From NCBI GenBank assembly GCA_029261575.1, contig JAJDBD010000020.1, forward strand, positions 1 through 44,851: DNA of 44,851 nucleotides. Direction: 5' to 3'. A model generated the notes under the pieces. The model saw only the letters and a list, made by a program, of their open reading frames with translations, was not told the DNA's origin and did no database searches. This document shows, piece by piece, positions 23,545 through 35,677 of this stretch; the stretch's first letter is position 1, and every line of letters starts with the position of its first letter. The position numbers and the translations under genes were made by a program. The DNA comes from Nitrospinaceae bacterium. GTDB taxonomy: Bacteria > Nitrospinota > Nitrospinia > Nitrospinales > JACRGP01.

Positions 23545-24612
23545 ATGAATGGCAAGCAGGCGATAAAGCTTTCCGATTACGATTTCTCCCTGCCCGAGGA
23601 ACTCATCGCGCAAACCCCGCCGACTGACAGGGGAGATTCCCGCTTGATGATTGTCGACAGAAAAACGGAAACAATTCAAATCGATTCTTTTTGCAACATC
23701 ACCGAATACCTCCTCGATAACCCGCTGATGGTCCTCAACGACACAAAAGTCTTATCGGCAAAATTGAGCGGACAGTTTAAGGCAACGGGTAAATCCATTG
23801 AGGCGCTTCTGGTGCGCGAAATCGAAACCAATGTTTGGGAAGCGCTGGTAAAAGGCCTGGGAAAGATGAAGATTGGGACGCTTGTTCTTTTCGACGGCGG
23901 CAATCTAGTAGGAGAACTTCAAGAAAAAATTTCCGGTCGCGGGATATTTCGTTTTACGGGAACAAACGATATAAAAACTATTCTCGACCGCGTAGGGTTC
24001 CCTCCCCTGCCGCCCTATATTCGCCGCGATTTGAAACCAAACAATGGCGCGAAAGCCGACGAGGACAGGCAACGTTACCAGACGGTTTATGCCAGGGACG
24101 CCGGAGCCGTGGCGGCGCCCACCGCTGGACTACACTTTACCAACGAAGCGCTCGAAAAAATTAAAAACCAAGGGACGGATATCGCCGCGTTGACTTTACA
24201 CGTTGGACCGGGAACATTCCAACCGGTACGGAGCGACTATGCTGAAGACCATGTGATGGAGGGGGAGTTTTATAAAATTTCCGCCGACGCCTGGAATCAG
24301 GTTTACCAGGCAAAAAAAGACGGAAGGATCATCCTGGCGGTTGGGACCACCACGACAAAGGTCCTGGAATCGCTGGATTTTGGGGTTCCGGTGAAGGAGG
24401 ATCAAACCGGGTGGACGAATCGTTTCATTTATCCCGGCCAATCATTCAATACGGTAGGCCGCCTGCTGACAAATTTTCACCTTCCCAAATCAACCCTTTA
24501 CCTGCTGGTCAATGGATTCACAAAAAAACCATTAATTTCAAAGGCATACCAGATAGCAGTTAAGGAAAAACTTAAATTCTATAGCTACGGCGACGCCATG
24601 CTAATTTTATAG
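23545..24612 (+). CDS. queA: S-adenosylmethionine:tRNA ribosyltransferase-isomerase
   Basis: This enzyme makes epoxyqueuosine in tRNA by transferring the ribosyl part of SAM onto preQ1. The 355-residue protein has L-S-D-Y-D-F-x-L-P-E-E-L-I-A-Q-x-P at the start, R-D-S-R-L-M type motif (GDSRLMIVDR), VLNDTKVLSAKL, PPLPPYI, VAAPTAGLHFT and the TNFHLPKSTL segment. I prefer Met 23545, where the family N-terminus begins; the frame extends to an ATG at 23491 but those residues are low-complexity (Ser/Asn). It is convergent with the HU/IHF gene. Confidence 0.93.
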   Translation: MNGKQAIKLSDYDFSLPEELIAQTPPTDRGDSRLMIVDRKTETIQIDSFCNITEYLLDNPLMVLNDTKVLSAKLSGQFKATGKSIEALLVREIETNVWEALVKGLGKMKIGTLVLFDGGNLVGELQEKISGRGIFRFTGTNDIKTILDRVGFPPLPPYIRRDLKPNNGAKADEDRQRYQTVYARDAGAVAAPTAGLHFTNEALEKIKNQGTDIAALTLHVGPGTFQPVRSDYAEDHVMEGEFYKISADAWNQVYQAKKDGRIILAVGTTTTKVLESLDFGVPVKEDQTGWTNRFIYPGQSFNTVGRLLTNFHLPKSTLYLLVNGFTKKPLISKAYQIAVKEKLKFYSYGDAMLIL

Positions 24613-24623
24613 CTCTGCAGAAA

Positions 24624-24905
24624 TCAATCTTCTACGTTCACGGCGATTTTAAAATGTTTTCCGGATTTAAACCGTACCACTTTGCGAGCTGAAATTTCTG
24701 CTTCCTCGCCGGTTTTCGGGTTCCGACCCATCCGTTTACTCTTGGCTTTGACTTGAAAAGTTCCAAAGCGCCGCAGAATAACCGACTCCCCATTGCTCAA
24801 GGACTCTTTGATAAGGTCAATTACCGTCTCCACCGCTTCCTCGGCCTTGGCTCTGGACAAGCTGGCTTCCGCAGAAACATGATTGATAATATCTTGCTTG
24901 GTCAT
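24624..24905 (-). CDS. HU/IHF family DNA-binding protein (IHF-alpha-like)
   Basis: A 93-residue nucleoid protein. The N-terminal helices are seen in M-T-K-Q-D-I-I-N-H-V, the turn R-R-F-G-T-F-Q-V, and the DNA-minor-groove arm with the intercalating proline in G-R-N-P-K-T-G-E-E; the end V-V-R-F-K-S-G-K is typical. It resembles IHF alpha more than HU. A strong ribosome site (aggagg) precedes the ATG. It bends DNA and may take part in regulation, but I cannot mark its sites here. Confidence 0.93.
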   Translation of the reverse strand: MTKQDIINHVSAEASLSRAKAEEAVETVIDLIKESLSNGESVILRRFGTFQVKAKSKRMGRNPKTGEEAEISARKVVRFKSGKHFKIAVNVED

Positions 24906-25298
24906 CCATCCCTCCTAATATGAAAAATAACACTTTAAAAATACGGCCAGTTTGCAAACTAAAAGAGCGATTCCCCCATTCTAATAAATCAATCGCCCAT
25001 TTGAAGCTTTACGGAATTAAAACATAATCCCCCAAGAAAAAACGACATTACCTGGATAGTTCAAAAATCCGGGACATATATCTCTTGGAAAACCCTAGAT
25101 ATCACTTGAAGTGGATTCCATTACTTTACCATTTATTTCAAAATATTCAATACTTTATTGGAATTTTATTAAAATAAATTAAAACTGGAGGCCAGGCAAG
25201 CGCCTGGAGGCAATAGGCGCAAATTGTTCGAGAAACGCTACAATCTACATTGGATTTGCAAACCCAAACTTATTGGCCTCGGCGCCTCGCCGGAAGGC
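24906..25298. other. AT-rich intergenic region between HU/IHF and ftsB
   Basis: About 390 bases without a gene, very AT-rich in the middle. The HU/IHF promoter must lie at its left end. At 25192-25207 there is a hairpin (ccaggc-aagc-gcctgg); read on the minus strand it is followed, after a short C-rich stretch, by ttttaattt, so it may be a weak terminator for eno-ftsB. No tRNA or other RNA was recognised. Confidence 0.5.
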
Positions 25299-26941
<1,643 letters not shown>

Positions 26942-28237
26942 TTAAGCATTCGCCCGGCTCAGCGCGTTTTTTACGGCGGCCAGCGTTTTGTCTATATCTT
27001 CTTCCGTATGAACCGCGGACATGAACCCAGCCTCGAATTGCGAAGGAGCGATGTAAATCCCCTCCTCCAACAATGCGTGAAAATATCGTTTGAACATTTC
27101 CAGGTCGCAGGTCTTCACGGACGCAAAGTCGACGATTTCATTTACCCGGTCGGTGAAAAACATCGAAAACATCGAACCCACTCGGGTGAACCGGGCCGGA
27201 ATTCCCAGGGCTTCGACATTCTCTTTGAGTCCCCGGCAATAAGCCTCGGATTTTTTCTCCAACTCCGCGTACACTTTTTCATCGCCCAGCAAATCCAGCA
27301 TGGCGTTGCCGGCGGCCATGGCCAGGGGATTTCCGGAAAGGGTGCCCGCCTGGTAAACGTCTCCGACGGGGGCGATCCGGTCCATAATATCTTTTCGTCC
27401 GCCATAGGCGCCGACGGGAAGTCCGCCGCCGATAATTTTCCCCAGACAGGTCAGGTCGGGTTGAATACCGAACAATTTCTGAGCGCCGCCCAAGGACACG
27501 CGCAACCCGGTGATCACCTCGTCGAAAATCAGCAAGGCCCCGGCTTTTTGCGTCGTCTCGCGCAATAGCTCCAGAAATCCCGGTTGCGGCGGCACAACGC
27601 CCATATTGCCGGCGATCGGTTCCACGATGAGGCAGGCGATATCGGCGCCCTCCTTAGCGAACAATTCCTTCACCGCCTCGCCGTCGTTATAAGGGAGAGT
27701 CAGCGTGTCTTTAGCTACCGCCTCGGGAACGCCGGGACTGTCTGGGATTCCCAGGGACAAAACACCCGACCCGGCCTTGACCAGCATGCTGTCGGCGTGA
27801 CCGTGATAACAGCCTTCGAATTTCAGTATTTTATTGCGGCCCGTAAAAGCCCGCGCCAGACGGAGGGCGCTCATCACCGCTTCGGTGCCGGAATTGACCA
27901 TGCGCACGGATTCAATCGACGGAAAGGCGGCGCAAACTTTTTCCGCCAATTGCAATTCCAACTCGGTGGGCGCGCCAAAACTGGTTCCCTTTTCGGCGGC
28001 GGATTTTACGGCGTCGACGATTTTTGGATGAGCGTGACCAAACAGCAACGGTCCCCAGGACGCCACGTAATCGATGAACTCGTTGCCATCGACGTCCCAC
28101 ACTCGCGATCCAGACGCTCTATCCATGAACAAAGGCCTGCCGCCTACGGATTTAAAAGCGCGGACGGGACTGTTCACTCCTCCGGGAATGACTTTTCCAG
28201 ATTGGGCGAAGAGAGCTTCAGACTTTTGCGTGTTCAC
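26942..28237 (-). CDS. hemL: Glutamate-1-semialdehyde 2,1-aminomutase
   Basis: A PLP enzyme of 431 residues making 5-aminolevulinate for tetrapyrroles; it fits a bacterium with heavy heme demand. The PLP lysine is K267 ([16 protein letters not shown]); [25 protein letters not shown] and FDEVITGLR are conserved. The start codon is GTG (28237), overlapping the mtnP stop as GTGA, so the two are coupled. Confidence 0.96.
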   Translation of the reverse strand: MNTQKSEALFAQSGKVIPGGVNSPVRAFKSVGGRPLFMDRASGSRVWDVDGNEFIDYVASWGPLLFGHAHPKIVDAVKSAAEKGTSFGAPTELELQLAEKVCAAFPSIESVRMVNSGTEAVMSALRLARAFTGRNKILKFEGCYHGHADSMLVKAGSGVLSLGIPDSPGVPEAVAKDTLTLPYNDGEAVKELFAKEGADIACLIVEPIAGNMGVVPPQPGFLELLRETTQKAGALLIFDEVITGLRVSLGGAQKLFGIQPDLTCLGKIIGGGLPVGAYGGRKDIMDRIAPVGDVYQAGTLSGNPLAMAAGNAMLDLLGDEKVYAELEKKSEAYCRGLKENVEALGIPARFTRVGSMFSMFFTDRVNEIVDFASVKTCDLEMFKRYFHALLEEGIYIAPSQFEAGFMSAVHTEEDIDKTLAAVKNALSRANA

Positions 28238-29091
28238 AGGTACTCTCCAAACAAGACGTCCAGTTCCTTTTTCAAGCTGTTGGGAATGAGCTTGCGGTCG
28301 GTAACGATGGCGTTTTTGGCCGCGTCCTTAAAACAGCAGTCCAGCGCCGCCGCCTGGGGCGCGGCCTCTTTAATAATCGCCTGCGCGGTTTCCACGTTCT
28401 GATGCATGACCTCTAAAACCGCCTCCACAGTCACCGCCTCTTCCTCTTCGCGCCAGCAATCGTAGTCCGTGGACAGGGCGACGGTGGCGTAGCATATCCC
28501 CGCCTCGCGCGCCAGCTTGGCTTCGGTGACGTTGGTCATCCCGATGACGTCCACTCCCCAGGAGCGATAGACGTTGGATTCTGCGCGGGTAGAAAACTGC
28601 GGCCCTTCGATGCAAATATAAGTTCCGCCTTCGTGAACCGTGGCGCCCGCTTTTCGCGCCGCTTCGGCGACGGTTTTGGCCAACTGCGGGCAAATGGGAT
28701 CGGCGAACCCGACATGGCCCACCATGCCGCTGGTAAAAAACGAACTGACGCGGTGGCGGGTCCAGTCAATGAACTGATCGGGAATCACAATATGACCCGG
28801 CTCGATTTCTTCCTTCATACTGCCGACGGCGGAAACGGAAATGATTTGTTCCACGCCCAGCTTTTTCATGGCAAAAATATTGGCGCGGAAATTTATCTCC
28901 GAAGGCGGGATGGAGTGTCCCAATCCATGGCGGGGTAAAAAGGCCAGCCGACATCCGGCCAACTCGCCGATAACGGCGTCCGCCGAGGGCGGACCAAACG
29001 GGGTCTTGACCGCGACCTGCTCGATGATCTTCAACCCTTGCATCTGATAAAGGCCGCTGCCGCCTATGACGCCCAATAATTTTTCCGCCAT
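28234..29091 (-). CDS. mtnP: S-methyl-5'-thioadenosine phosphorylase
   Basis: A 285-residue purine-nucleoside-phosphorylase-family enzyme that cleaves methylthioadenosine in methionine salvage. N-terminus [12 protein letters not shown]; phosphate-binding R-H-G in [61 protein letters not shown]. This pattern fits MTA phosphorylase rather than plain PNP. It is coupled to hemL; the pairing has no obvious pathway link. Confidence 0.92.
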   Translation of the reverse strand: MAEKLLGVIGGSGLYQMQGLKIIEQVAVKTPFGPPSADAVIGELAGCRLAFLPRHGLGHSIPPSEINFRANIFAMKKLGVEQIISVSAVGSMKEEIEPGHIVIPDQFIDWTRHRVSSFFTSGMVGHVGFADPICPQLAKTVAEAARKAGATVHEGGTYICIEGPQFSTRAESNVYRSWGVDVIGMTNVTEAKLAREAGICYATVALSTDYDCWREEEEAVTVEAVLEVMHQNVETAQAIIKEAAPQAAALDCCFKDAAKNAIVTDRKLIPNSLKKELDVLFGEYL

Positions 29092-29213
29092 GCTCCGGTT
29101 CTCCCTTTCTGCGTATTGATTTGAATGTTCGCTAAACGAACGGGATTTCTTTTATCGAACTCAGGATGGATAAGATCGGGTTGGAGGCAGTCTTTGCATC
29201 GCCGACGGCGACG

Positions 29214-31496
29214 TCAATCCTGCCCAGGGGTTTTCTTGTCAATCTCCCCCAGGAGATATTTAAGCTGGGTGATTTTTTCTCCAGCCTGATTGATGGTCGC
29301 TTCTTCGGTTTTCAAGTTGCGCAGTTTAACGTCGACGTCCTCAACCATCATGTTGAGCGCGTTCATCCGTTTTTCCACCTCGTCAAGCAAATGAATTTTC
29401 CCGTTCAGGGCGTCGGTTTTGGATTCGGCCTCTTCCATGACGGAAGTGAGCCTTTCGATGTTGACGTTGATTTTAATCAGATCCTCTTTTTCGCTATCGA
29501 TGCGTTCCTTTTCGGCGTTGACCTTGTTGATGATGGATTCGAGGTCGCCCAGGGCCTGTTGCGTCTGGCGCACTTTTTCTTCTCCCGCCTTGACATGTCG
29601 AATCCGGTTTTCAAGGCTCTCAATAATCCCCCCAAGCTCGCCGGTTTTTTTCTCGGCCCGCAAAATATCTTCCTCCCTTTCCTCCAGGGACTCCTGACGG
29701 TTTTTGAGGTCCTTTAAAAATCCGTCCAGGTCGCCCAGTTTTTTCTCCGTCAACTCTACCCGTTCATAGTCCTTGCCTACTTCTTCCAGCTTGTTTTCAA
29801 AATTGACCAGCAGTTGACTCAGGTTTTCGCGAACATGGTCCAGCTTGTTAGTCTCTTCCTTGGCTTCGGACAGCTCCTTAAACTTGGAGCGCAACTCAAT
29901 TTCCATGACGCTGATATTCGAAGACAGATTGTTCATCCGCCTCTCCTGATCGTCGATACCCACCTTTTCCTTGGTGAGGTCGAGAATTTTATCCTCGAAA
30001 GAATTTGACATGGCTTTTATAGAATCCAGTTTCTGGTCGACCTTTTCGAGAAAATCGATTTTCTTTGTGACGTTGGCGATTTTGATATTGGCCTCCTCGA
30101 TAAAAAAGTCCAGGCCGTCCATCTTCTTCTCCATTTTCTCGATCAGCGCCTTGCGTTGCATCTGGGTTTCCATTTTTACGTCGAGGCTGATGACCGTGGA
30201 ACTCAGGTCGTTTATCTTTTTGTCCACCTGATCGACCAACTGCTGTTTCCGCGCAATGTCCTCCATTTGCTGGCGCGTGATTTCGTTCAACTCCTGATTC
30301 TTCCTGATCGTTTCCGCCACCGAATCGGCTTTCTTGATTTCGGCCTCAAAGTTTTCAACTTTCTTCTCCGCCTCCTCGGCCATGGCGTTGAAGCGGGTCA
30401 TTTTTTCATCGGCCAGATCGATCAATCGCATCTCGTCCTTCAGGATCTTCATCTTGTTGCTGAGATTGTCGATGAGAAAAGTATTCAGACGGTTGATTTT
30501 TTCTTCGGTTTTATCAATGACGCCGCGGTCTTCCTGAATCTTGGCGATCCGCGTTTCAACGTCGACGCCCAACGCGTCCAAATCCCTCAAACGCGAACTG
30601 ATGCTCCGAATCATCTCGTTTTTGACCGAGAGGTTTTTTGATTCGACTTTTAAATCGTTAATTTCTACCGCAACGTGTTTCAGGGTATCCTGGGTCTCGT
30701 TTATTATTTTATGCTGAGCCAACAGTTTGTCGTTGTCCTCGCGGACATGATCGAGGACGGCGGTCAAGTCGGCGGTTTTATTTGAAACGTCGTCTATCAT
30801 CGACTTTTCTTCCCGAAGCCGGTCCAGCTTTTTGTCCAGATCCTTCATGGAGGATTTCATTCCATCCATCGCCGCAGATCCGGTTTTCATCAACTCCTTG
30901 AATTCGGCGACGTCCTCAATCTTCCTGGAAATATCGCCGAGCATCGATTCCAGCCGATTGACGTTCTTGTCCGTATTTTTGATCAGACGCGTCTCCTCGC
31001 CGAGTTTCTTCATTTTGGAGTCCATGTCCCAGATCAGGACATTGAGCCTCCCGGCGTCTTCATTGGCTTTTTCGACCAACCCCTTTTGCTGATCCAGCGC
31101 CTTGGTCTTGTGGTCGATATGTTCGTGGAGCAAATGCAGGTTGTCCTGGTCCCTTTTCAGGGTCTGGAATTGGGAATCCAGTTCCTTGGAAATTCGCTGG
31201 AAGTCGCGAACCCGGACGTCGAAGGTTTTTATTTCCTCCAGACGGGTGTTGAGTCCATCCAGTTTTTCCAGAGCGTCGGGAACCTCCCCGCTGATTTTTT
31301 CAAAAAATATTTTTCGCTGATCAAGCTCGTCGGATTTCTTCTCAAAAAACTCGACTAGCATTTGCAGGTTTTTGCGTTCATGGGCGGCAACTTCGAGAAG
31401 TTTTTTAAATTCTTCGACGTCGAAATTGGAGGCGGGCGGGTTGGATTGCTGTTGCGGATTTTGCTCGGGGTTCCCTGGATAAAATTCCTGTTGCAT
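29214..31496 (-). CDS. Giant coiled-coil protein built of about 22 copies of a 31-residue repeat
   Basis: A 760-residue, almost fully alpha-helical, highly charged protein with no signal peptide or membrane helix. After a Pro/Gln/Asn-rich start (1-24) and a linker helix, residues 51-745 form a continuous repeat. I marked the same core position in every unit (F51, then mostly the L of x-x-L-x-x-x-L). Of 22 intervals, 19 are exactly 31 residues; the others are 38, 32 and 35, summing to 694. Each unit has hydrophobic core at positions 1, 5, 8, 12, 15, 19, 22, 25, 29, that is four heptads plus three residues (one stammer), and usually D/E-x-x-E-K-K-ϕ near the end. The 93-base units are not alike at DNA level, so the repeat is old. 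It could be a cytoskeletal rod or spacer; no family recognised. It stands alone between mtnP and asd. Confidence 0.85.
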   Translation of the reverse strand: MQQEFYPGNPEQNPQQQSNPPASNFDVEEFKKLLEVAAHERKNLQMLVEFFEKKSDELDQRKIFFEKISGEVPDALEKLDGLNTRLEEIKTFDVRVRDFQRISKELDSQFQTLKRDQDNLHLLHEHIDHKTKALDQQKGLVEKANEDAGRLNVLIWDMDSKMKKLGEETRLIKNTDKNVNRLESMLGDISRKIEDVAEFKELMKTGSAAMDGMKSSMKDLDKKLDRLREEKSMIDDVSNKTADLTAVLDHVREDNDKLLAQHKIINETQDTLKHVAVEINDLKVESKNLSVKNEMIRSISSRLRDLDALGVDVETRIAKIQEDRGVIDKTEEKINRLNTFLIDNLSNKMKILKDEMRLIDLADEKMTRFNAMAEEAEKKVENFEAEIKKADSVAETIRKNQELNEITRQQMEDIARKQQLVDQVDKKINDLSSTVISLDVKMETQMQRKALIEKMEKKMDGLDFFIEEANIKIANVTKKIDFLEKVDQKLDSIKAMSNSFEDKILDLTKEKVGIDDQERRMNNLSSNISVMEIELRSKFKELSEAKEETNKLDHVRENLSQLLVNFENKLEEVGKDYERVELTEKKLGDLDGFLKDLKNRQESLEEREEDILRAEKKTGELGGIIESLENRIRHVKAGEEKVRQTQQALGDLESIINKVNAEKERIDSEKEDLIKINVNIERLTSVMEEAESKTDALNGKIHLLDEVEKRMNALNMMVEDVDVKLRNLKTEEATINQAGEKITQLKYLLGEIDKKTPGQD

Positions 31497-31626
31497 GCTG
31501 TCCTCCGGGGCGGGGGATTCAGGACGCCCTTTGGCGGGTTAAAATCTATTAAATACAATTATTTATATAACTTACAGGGCCGCGCTTGTCAAGCGGAACC
31601 GGGACCAGGCTCTGGCGCGGGCGCCC

Positions 31627-32655
31627 TCAAGAAGAGTTGGATCTCCGCAAAAGCAGTTCGGCGATCTGCACGGCGTTGAGCGCCGCGCCCTTGCGCAAAT
31701 TATCCGCTACGACCCAGAAATTCACCGCGTTGCGCGTGGAAAGGTCGTCGCGGATTCTGCCCACAAAAACCGCGTCCTTCTCCGTCCCGTCGACGGCCAG
31801 GGGATATTCGTTCTTGCCGGGACAATCCACAATTTTTATCCCCGGAAAACCCGCCATGGCCTCCCGCGCCCGCGCGGCGTCAATCGCCTTTTCGGTTTCA
31901 ACATTCACCGCCTCGGAGTGGGAATAAAACACCGGCGCCCGCACTGCGGTGGGGCTGATTTCGATAGTGGGGTCTTCAAGGATTTTTCGGGTCTCGTTGA
32001 CCATCTTCATTTCTTCCTTGGTGTATCCCGTGTCCAGAAATTCGTCGATATGCGGCAGGCAATTGAAAGCGATTTGATGCGGGTAGACGTTTTTCTCGAT
32101 CTCCCGCCCTTCCAGGACGGCCAGGCTTTGCTTGCGCAATTCTTCAATGGCCTTTTGACCGGAACCGGAAACCGACTGATAGGTCGAAACCACCACCCGC
32201 CGAATCTTGAACAAATCGTGTAGCGGCTTCAACGCCACCACCATCTGGATGGTGGAGCAATTGGGATTGGCGATTATGCCGGGAATATCTCCTATTGCGT
32301 GGGGATTGACCTCGGGGACGACCAGCGACACGTCCTTTTCCATCCTGAACGCGCTGCTGTTGTCGATCGCCACGGCGCCCGCTTGGGCCGCCAGAGGCGC
32401 GAATTTTTTGCTGACGCTCCCGCCTGCGGAAAACAAGGCGATATCAATATCCTTGAAAGAGTCCTCTTTCAATTCCTGGACAACAATATCCTCGCCGTGA
32501 AATTTTACGGTCTTTCCCGCCGAGCGCGCGGAAGCCAACGGCAGGAGACGGGCAACGGGGAAATTTCTCTCCTCCAGAATAGAAACCATCCGCAACCCGA
32601 CCGCGCCCGTGGCGCCAACTACGGCAACGTTGTACTTTTCTTTTTTCTTTAACAT
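31627..32655 (-). CDS. asd: Aspartate-semialdehyde dehydrogenase
   Basis: A 342-residue NADP enzyme of the lysine/threonine/methionine pathway. NADP motif [14 protein letters not shown]; catalytic cysteine in [27 protein letters not shown]; the catalytic histidine region [12 protein letters not shown]. Length is normal. Its ATG overlaps the leuB stop by 7 bases, so the two are coupled. Confidence 0.96.
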   Translation of the reverse strand: MLKKKEKYNVAVVGATGAVGLRMVSILEERNFPVARLLPLASARSAGKTVKFHGEDIVVQELKEDSFKDIDIALFSAGGSVSKKFAPLAAQAGAVAIDNSSAFRMEKDVSLVVPEVNPHAIGDIPGIIANPNCSTIQMVVALKPLHDLFKIRRVVVSTYQSVSGSGQKAIEELRKQSLAVLEGREIEKNVYPHQIAFNCLPHIDEFLDTGYTKEEMKMVNETRKILEDPTIEISPTAVRAPVFYSHSEAVNVETEKAIDAARAREAMAGFPGIKIVDCPGKNEYPLAVDGTEKDAVFVGRIRDDLSTRNAVNFWVVADNLRKGAALNAVQIAELLLRRSNSS

Positions 32656-33740
32656 TCGGCGCTCTCCAACTCCTTCACCACCGCGTCGCCCATGGCCTGA
32701 GTTCCTACTTCGGTCTGGCCCTCGGACATGATATCCCGGGTCCGGTATCCCAGCTTCAAAACCGCTTCCACCGCGTTCTCCACAAGGGTATTGGCCTTTT
32801 CGATTCCCAGCGAATACTTGAACATCATCCCCACGGAAAGTATGGTCGCCAGCGGATTGGCCCAGTCTTTGCCGGCAATATCCGGGGCGCTGCCATGGAT
32901 GGGTTCGTACATTCCATTTTTGCCGCCAAGACTTGCGGAAGGCAACATGCCGATGGAGCCGGTGAGCATGGAGGCTTCGTCGCTCAATATATCCCCGAAC
33001 ATGTTGGTGGTCAGAATGACGTCGAACTGCTTGGGGTTACGAACCAACTGCATGGCGCAGTTGTCGACGTACATATGCTCCAGCTCCACGTCGGCGTAAT
33101 CCTTATGAGTCTCTATCACGACCTCGCGCCAAAAGCCGGTGCATTCCAGAACGTTGGCTTTATCGATCGAACAAACTTTTTTATTCCGTTTGCGCGCCAC
33201 GTCGAAAGCAATGACGGCAATTCGCCGGATTTCGTCTTCGGTGTAAACCAGGGTATTGAATCCTCTGCGGCGTCCGTCCGCGTCCGTTTCAACGCCTCGC
33301 GGCTGGCCGAAATAGATGCCGCCGGTCAACTCACGGACCACCAGCAGGTCCAGTCCGTCCACAACGTCGCGTTTCAGAGTGGAGGCGTCGACCAGGGCGT
33401 CGAACACCTTGGCGGGGCGCAGGTTGGCATACAATCCCAGGCTCGACCGCAAGCCGAGAAGCGCCCGCTCGGGTCGCAGGGAAAAATCGATGCTCTCCCA
33501 TTTAGGGCCGCCCACGGCGCCGAGCAAAACGGCGTCAGCCTCCTTCGCGGAATTTAGGGTATCATCCGGAAGCGGTTTCCCGGTCGCTTCGTAAGCCGCT
33601 CCGCCGACGGGCAGTTCGCTGGTTTTCAATTTCAGGTCGAGTTTGGATTCGAGGACCTTCATGACCCTTTCAGCCTGGGCCGTCACTTCCGGGCCAATGC
33701 CGTCGCCTGGCAAAATCGTAATGTTGAATTGCTGACTCAT
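32649..33740 (-). CDS. leuB: 3-isopropylmalate dehydrogenase
   Basis: A 363-residue enzyme of leucine biosynthesis. N-terminus [36 protein letters not shown] (substrate arginines); [12 protein letters not shown]; metal-binding [15 protein letters not shown]; and [21 protein letters not shown]. LeuB rather than isocitrate dehydrogenase is shown by R-P-E-x-A-L-L-x-L-R. First gene of the pair with asd; leuA, C and D are not in the window. Confidence 0.96.
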   Translation of the reverse strand: MSQQFNITILPGDGIGPEVTAQAERVMKVLESKLDLKLKTSELPVGGAAYEATGKPLPDDTLNSAKEADAVLLGAVGGPKWESIDFSLRPERALLGLRSSLGLYANLRPAKVFDALVDASTLKRDVVDGLDLLVVRELTGGIYFGQPRGVETDADGRRRGFNTLVYTEDEIRRIAVIAFDVARKRNKKVCSIDKANVLECTGFWREVVIETHKDYADVELEHMYVDNCAMQLVRNPKQFDVILTTNMFGDILSDEASMLTGSIGMLPSASLGGKNGMYEPIHGSAPDIAGKDWANPLATILSVGMMFKYSLGIEKANTLVENAVEAVLKLGYRTRDIMSEGQTEVGTQAMGDAVVKELESAEC

Positions 33741-33913
33741 TAAGTTTTCCTGTTTTAAATTGACGTGAAAAGACCAAGGATAAGGACGCCGCCGTTTAAA
33801 GTAAACCCTTTTTTGGCGCGTTACGACCGCTCAAGCGGGCGAGGCGGGACATTTCCAAATTTTTATATATAATGTTTTCCCTTTAGGGATCCGCGAAAAT
33901 TTTTGGAGCTAAT

Positions 33914-34657
33914 ATGATCGACGGCAAATACCTCACAGTCATCATGCCCGCCTACAACGCGGAAAAAACCCTGAGTCAGACTCACGCGGAAATTCCAAAG
34001 GACCTGGTCGACGAAATCATTTTGACGGACGACGCCAGCGGCGACCAAACCGCAAAACTGGCGCGGGAACTGGGCATCAATACCTTCGTCCACGAAACCA
34101 ACAAGGGTTACGGCGCCAATCAAAAAACCTGTTACCAAAAAGCGTTGGAGGGCAAGTGCGATATCGTCGTCATGCTCCACCCGGATTACCAGTACACGCC
34201 GAAACTGATCCCCGCGATGGCGTCGATGATCGCAAGCGGCGTTTTCGACGCGGTGATCGCCTCGCGCATCCTGGGGAATCAAGCCATGGCCGGGGGCATG
34301 CCGGTTTATAAGTATTTTTCCAACCGCGTTTTGACTCTGCTGGAAAACCTGCTGATCGGCCAAAAGCTGTCGGAATACCACACGGGTTACCGGGCGTTCA
34401 GCCGGGAAATTTTAGAGACCATTCCATTTCTGGAAAACTCCGACGACTTTGTGTTCGACAACGAAATGCTTTGCCAGGTTTTTTATTATGGCTTTCGCGT
34501 GGGCGAGGTATCCTGTCCGGCGAAATATTTCCCCGAGGCCTCGTCGATCAATTTTCAGCGGAGCGTGAAGTATGGATTGGAGGTCATGCAAACGGCGATG
34601 AAATATTTTCTAAGCAAGCGCGGGATTAAAAAATTTCCAATTTTCGATAAAAAATAG
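33914..34657 (+). CDS. Family 2 glycosyltransferase
   Basis: A 247-residue GT-A enzyme. It has VIMPAYNAEKTL at the start, ILTDDASGDQT, KGYGANQKTCYQKAL, and HPDYQY in place of the usual DXD (V-V-M-L-H-P-D-Y-Q). The end part (SSINFQRSVKYGLEVMQ) is typical of membrane-associated enzymes that use polyprenyl phosphate, but no membrane helix is present. It differs from the GT2 at 3.2 kb in motifs and is monocistronic. Sugar and acceptor unknown. Confidence 0.88.
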   Translation: MIDGKYLTVIMPAYNAEKTLSQTHAEIPKDLVDEIILTDDASGDQTAKLARELGINTFVHETNKGYGANQKTCYQKALEGKCDIVVMLHPDYQYTPKLIPAMASMIASGVFDAVIASRILGNQAMAGGMPVYKYFSNRVLTLLENLLIGQKLSEYHTGYRAFSREILETIPFLENSDDFVFDNEMLCQVFYYGFRVGEVSCPAKYFPEASSINFQRSVKYGLEVMQTAMKYFLSKRGIKKFPIFDKK

Positions 34658-34690
34658 CCTGATAAAATAGCTAAGATATTTTACTTTAAC

Positions 34691-35437
34691 TCATTGTTTT
34701 AATTCATAAAAAATTTCGATCAAGCAAAGCCCCTGGGGCGGCGCGGTGGGTCCTGCGTTTTGCCGGTCGCGGGATTCCAAAATCCTCTTCACCTCCTCCG
34801 AACTCATCTTGCCCTTCCCTACTAACACCAGAGTCCCGACGATGTTGCGGACCATGTATTTTAAAAATCCGCTCCCCTCAAATTCCATATGAATGAAGTC
34901 GCCTTCGCGGAAAATGTCCAATCGATACAGTTTCCGGACGGTGGTTTTGGTATCTGAATTCGTGGCGCGAAACGCTAAAAAATCATGCTCGCCAATCAGG
35001 CAGGACGACGCTCTTTCCATGGCCTCCCGGTCCAAAGGGAGTTGAATGAACCAGCATCGGTTCCAACCCAGGGCCGAGGGGTAATCCCTATTCAATATGG
35101 TGTAGCGGTAAATTTTTTTTTTGGCGGAGTAGCGGGCGTCGAAATCTTCCCCAACCTCCTCGACCTCGGTCACGACGATATCCTTGGGCAGGAGACTGTT
35201 GAAAGCCTTCTGAAGCTCAATGAGGCTCATCGCGGTATCGGCGGAGAAATGCGCGACCTGCGCCCGGGCGTGGACTCCGGCGTCCGTCCGCCCTGCTCCC
35301 ATGATATGGGTTCTGGTTTTGACGATTTTCCCCACGGCTTTTTCCATCAACTCCTGGACGGTCAGGCCGTTGGTTTGGAACTGCCAGCCGCAGTAACCGG
35401 AGCCGTCGTACTCCACGGTCAGTTTGAATTTCCGCAT
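34691..35437 (-). CDS. truA: tRNA pseudouridine(38-40) synthase
   Basis: A 248-residue enzyme that makes pseudouridine at tRNA positions 38-40. Catalytic D52 is in GAGRTDAGVHARAQVAHF. The start M-R-K-F-K-L-T-V-E-Y-D-G-S-G-Y-C-G-W-Q fits the family; an in-frame ATG at 35488 would lie in the terminator stem and is rejected. The gene begins only 24 bases after a strong terminator and two hairpins (see that entry), an unusual arrangement. Confidence 0.95.
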   Translation of the reverse strand: MRKFKLTVEYDGSGYCGWQFQTNGLTVQELMEKAVGKIVKTRTHIMGAGRTDAGVHARAQVAHFSADTAMSLIELQKAFNSLLPKDIVVTEVEEVGEDFDARYSAKKKIYRYTILNRDYPSALGWNRCWFIQLPLDREAMERASSCLIGEHDFLAFRATNSDTKTTVRKLYRLDIFREGDFIHMEFEGSGFLKYMVRNIVGTLVLVGKGKMSSEEVKRILESRDRQNAGPTAPPQGLCLIEIFYELKQ

Positions 35438-35460
35438 ATTTTTGTTGCTGAAATGGAAAC

Positions 35461-35548
35461 AAAAAAAACGCGTTGCTCTAGACGACAACGCGTTTTTCCT
35501 TAATTTGGCCCTGTCCTTCGAGGGACGGGCGTCCGTGTAAGAACACGG
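35461..35548 (-). terminator. Strong terminator with two further hairpins, just upstream of truA
   Basis: Read on the minus strand: first a hairpin ccgtgt-tctt-acacgg (35547-35532), then an imperfect GC-rich stem (gcccgtccc...ggacagggc), then a 12-bp perfect stem (35497-35486 with 35475-35464, 10-base loop) followed by a T-run to 35461. It ends transcription of the M91 protease gene. As it lies 24 bases before truA, it may also act as a leader that controls truA. The stem is symmetrical and so would also work on the plus strand. Confidence 0.85.
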
Positions 35549-35677
35549 ATATCTAATTTGCCAGGTTAACTAAATCGTAAGGTGGATTCAAGCTCCTCAA
35601 TACCTCCTAAGAGATTAGTAATGGCAATTAAAATATAATCCTCAATTAAAAAAATGCAATAGGCTGATGGGAAAAAA

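Noticed and set aside
29262-31346. Reading the long coiled coil as an SMC or myosin-like protein
   Set aside because: It has no ATPase head or hinge, and its repeat is 31 residues, not plain heptads or 28-residue units.
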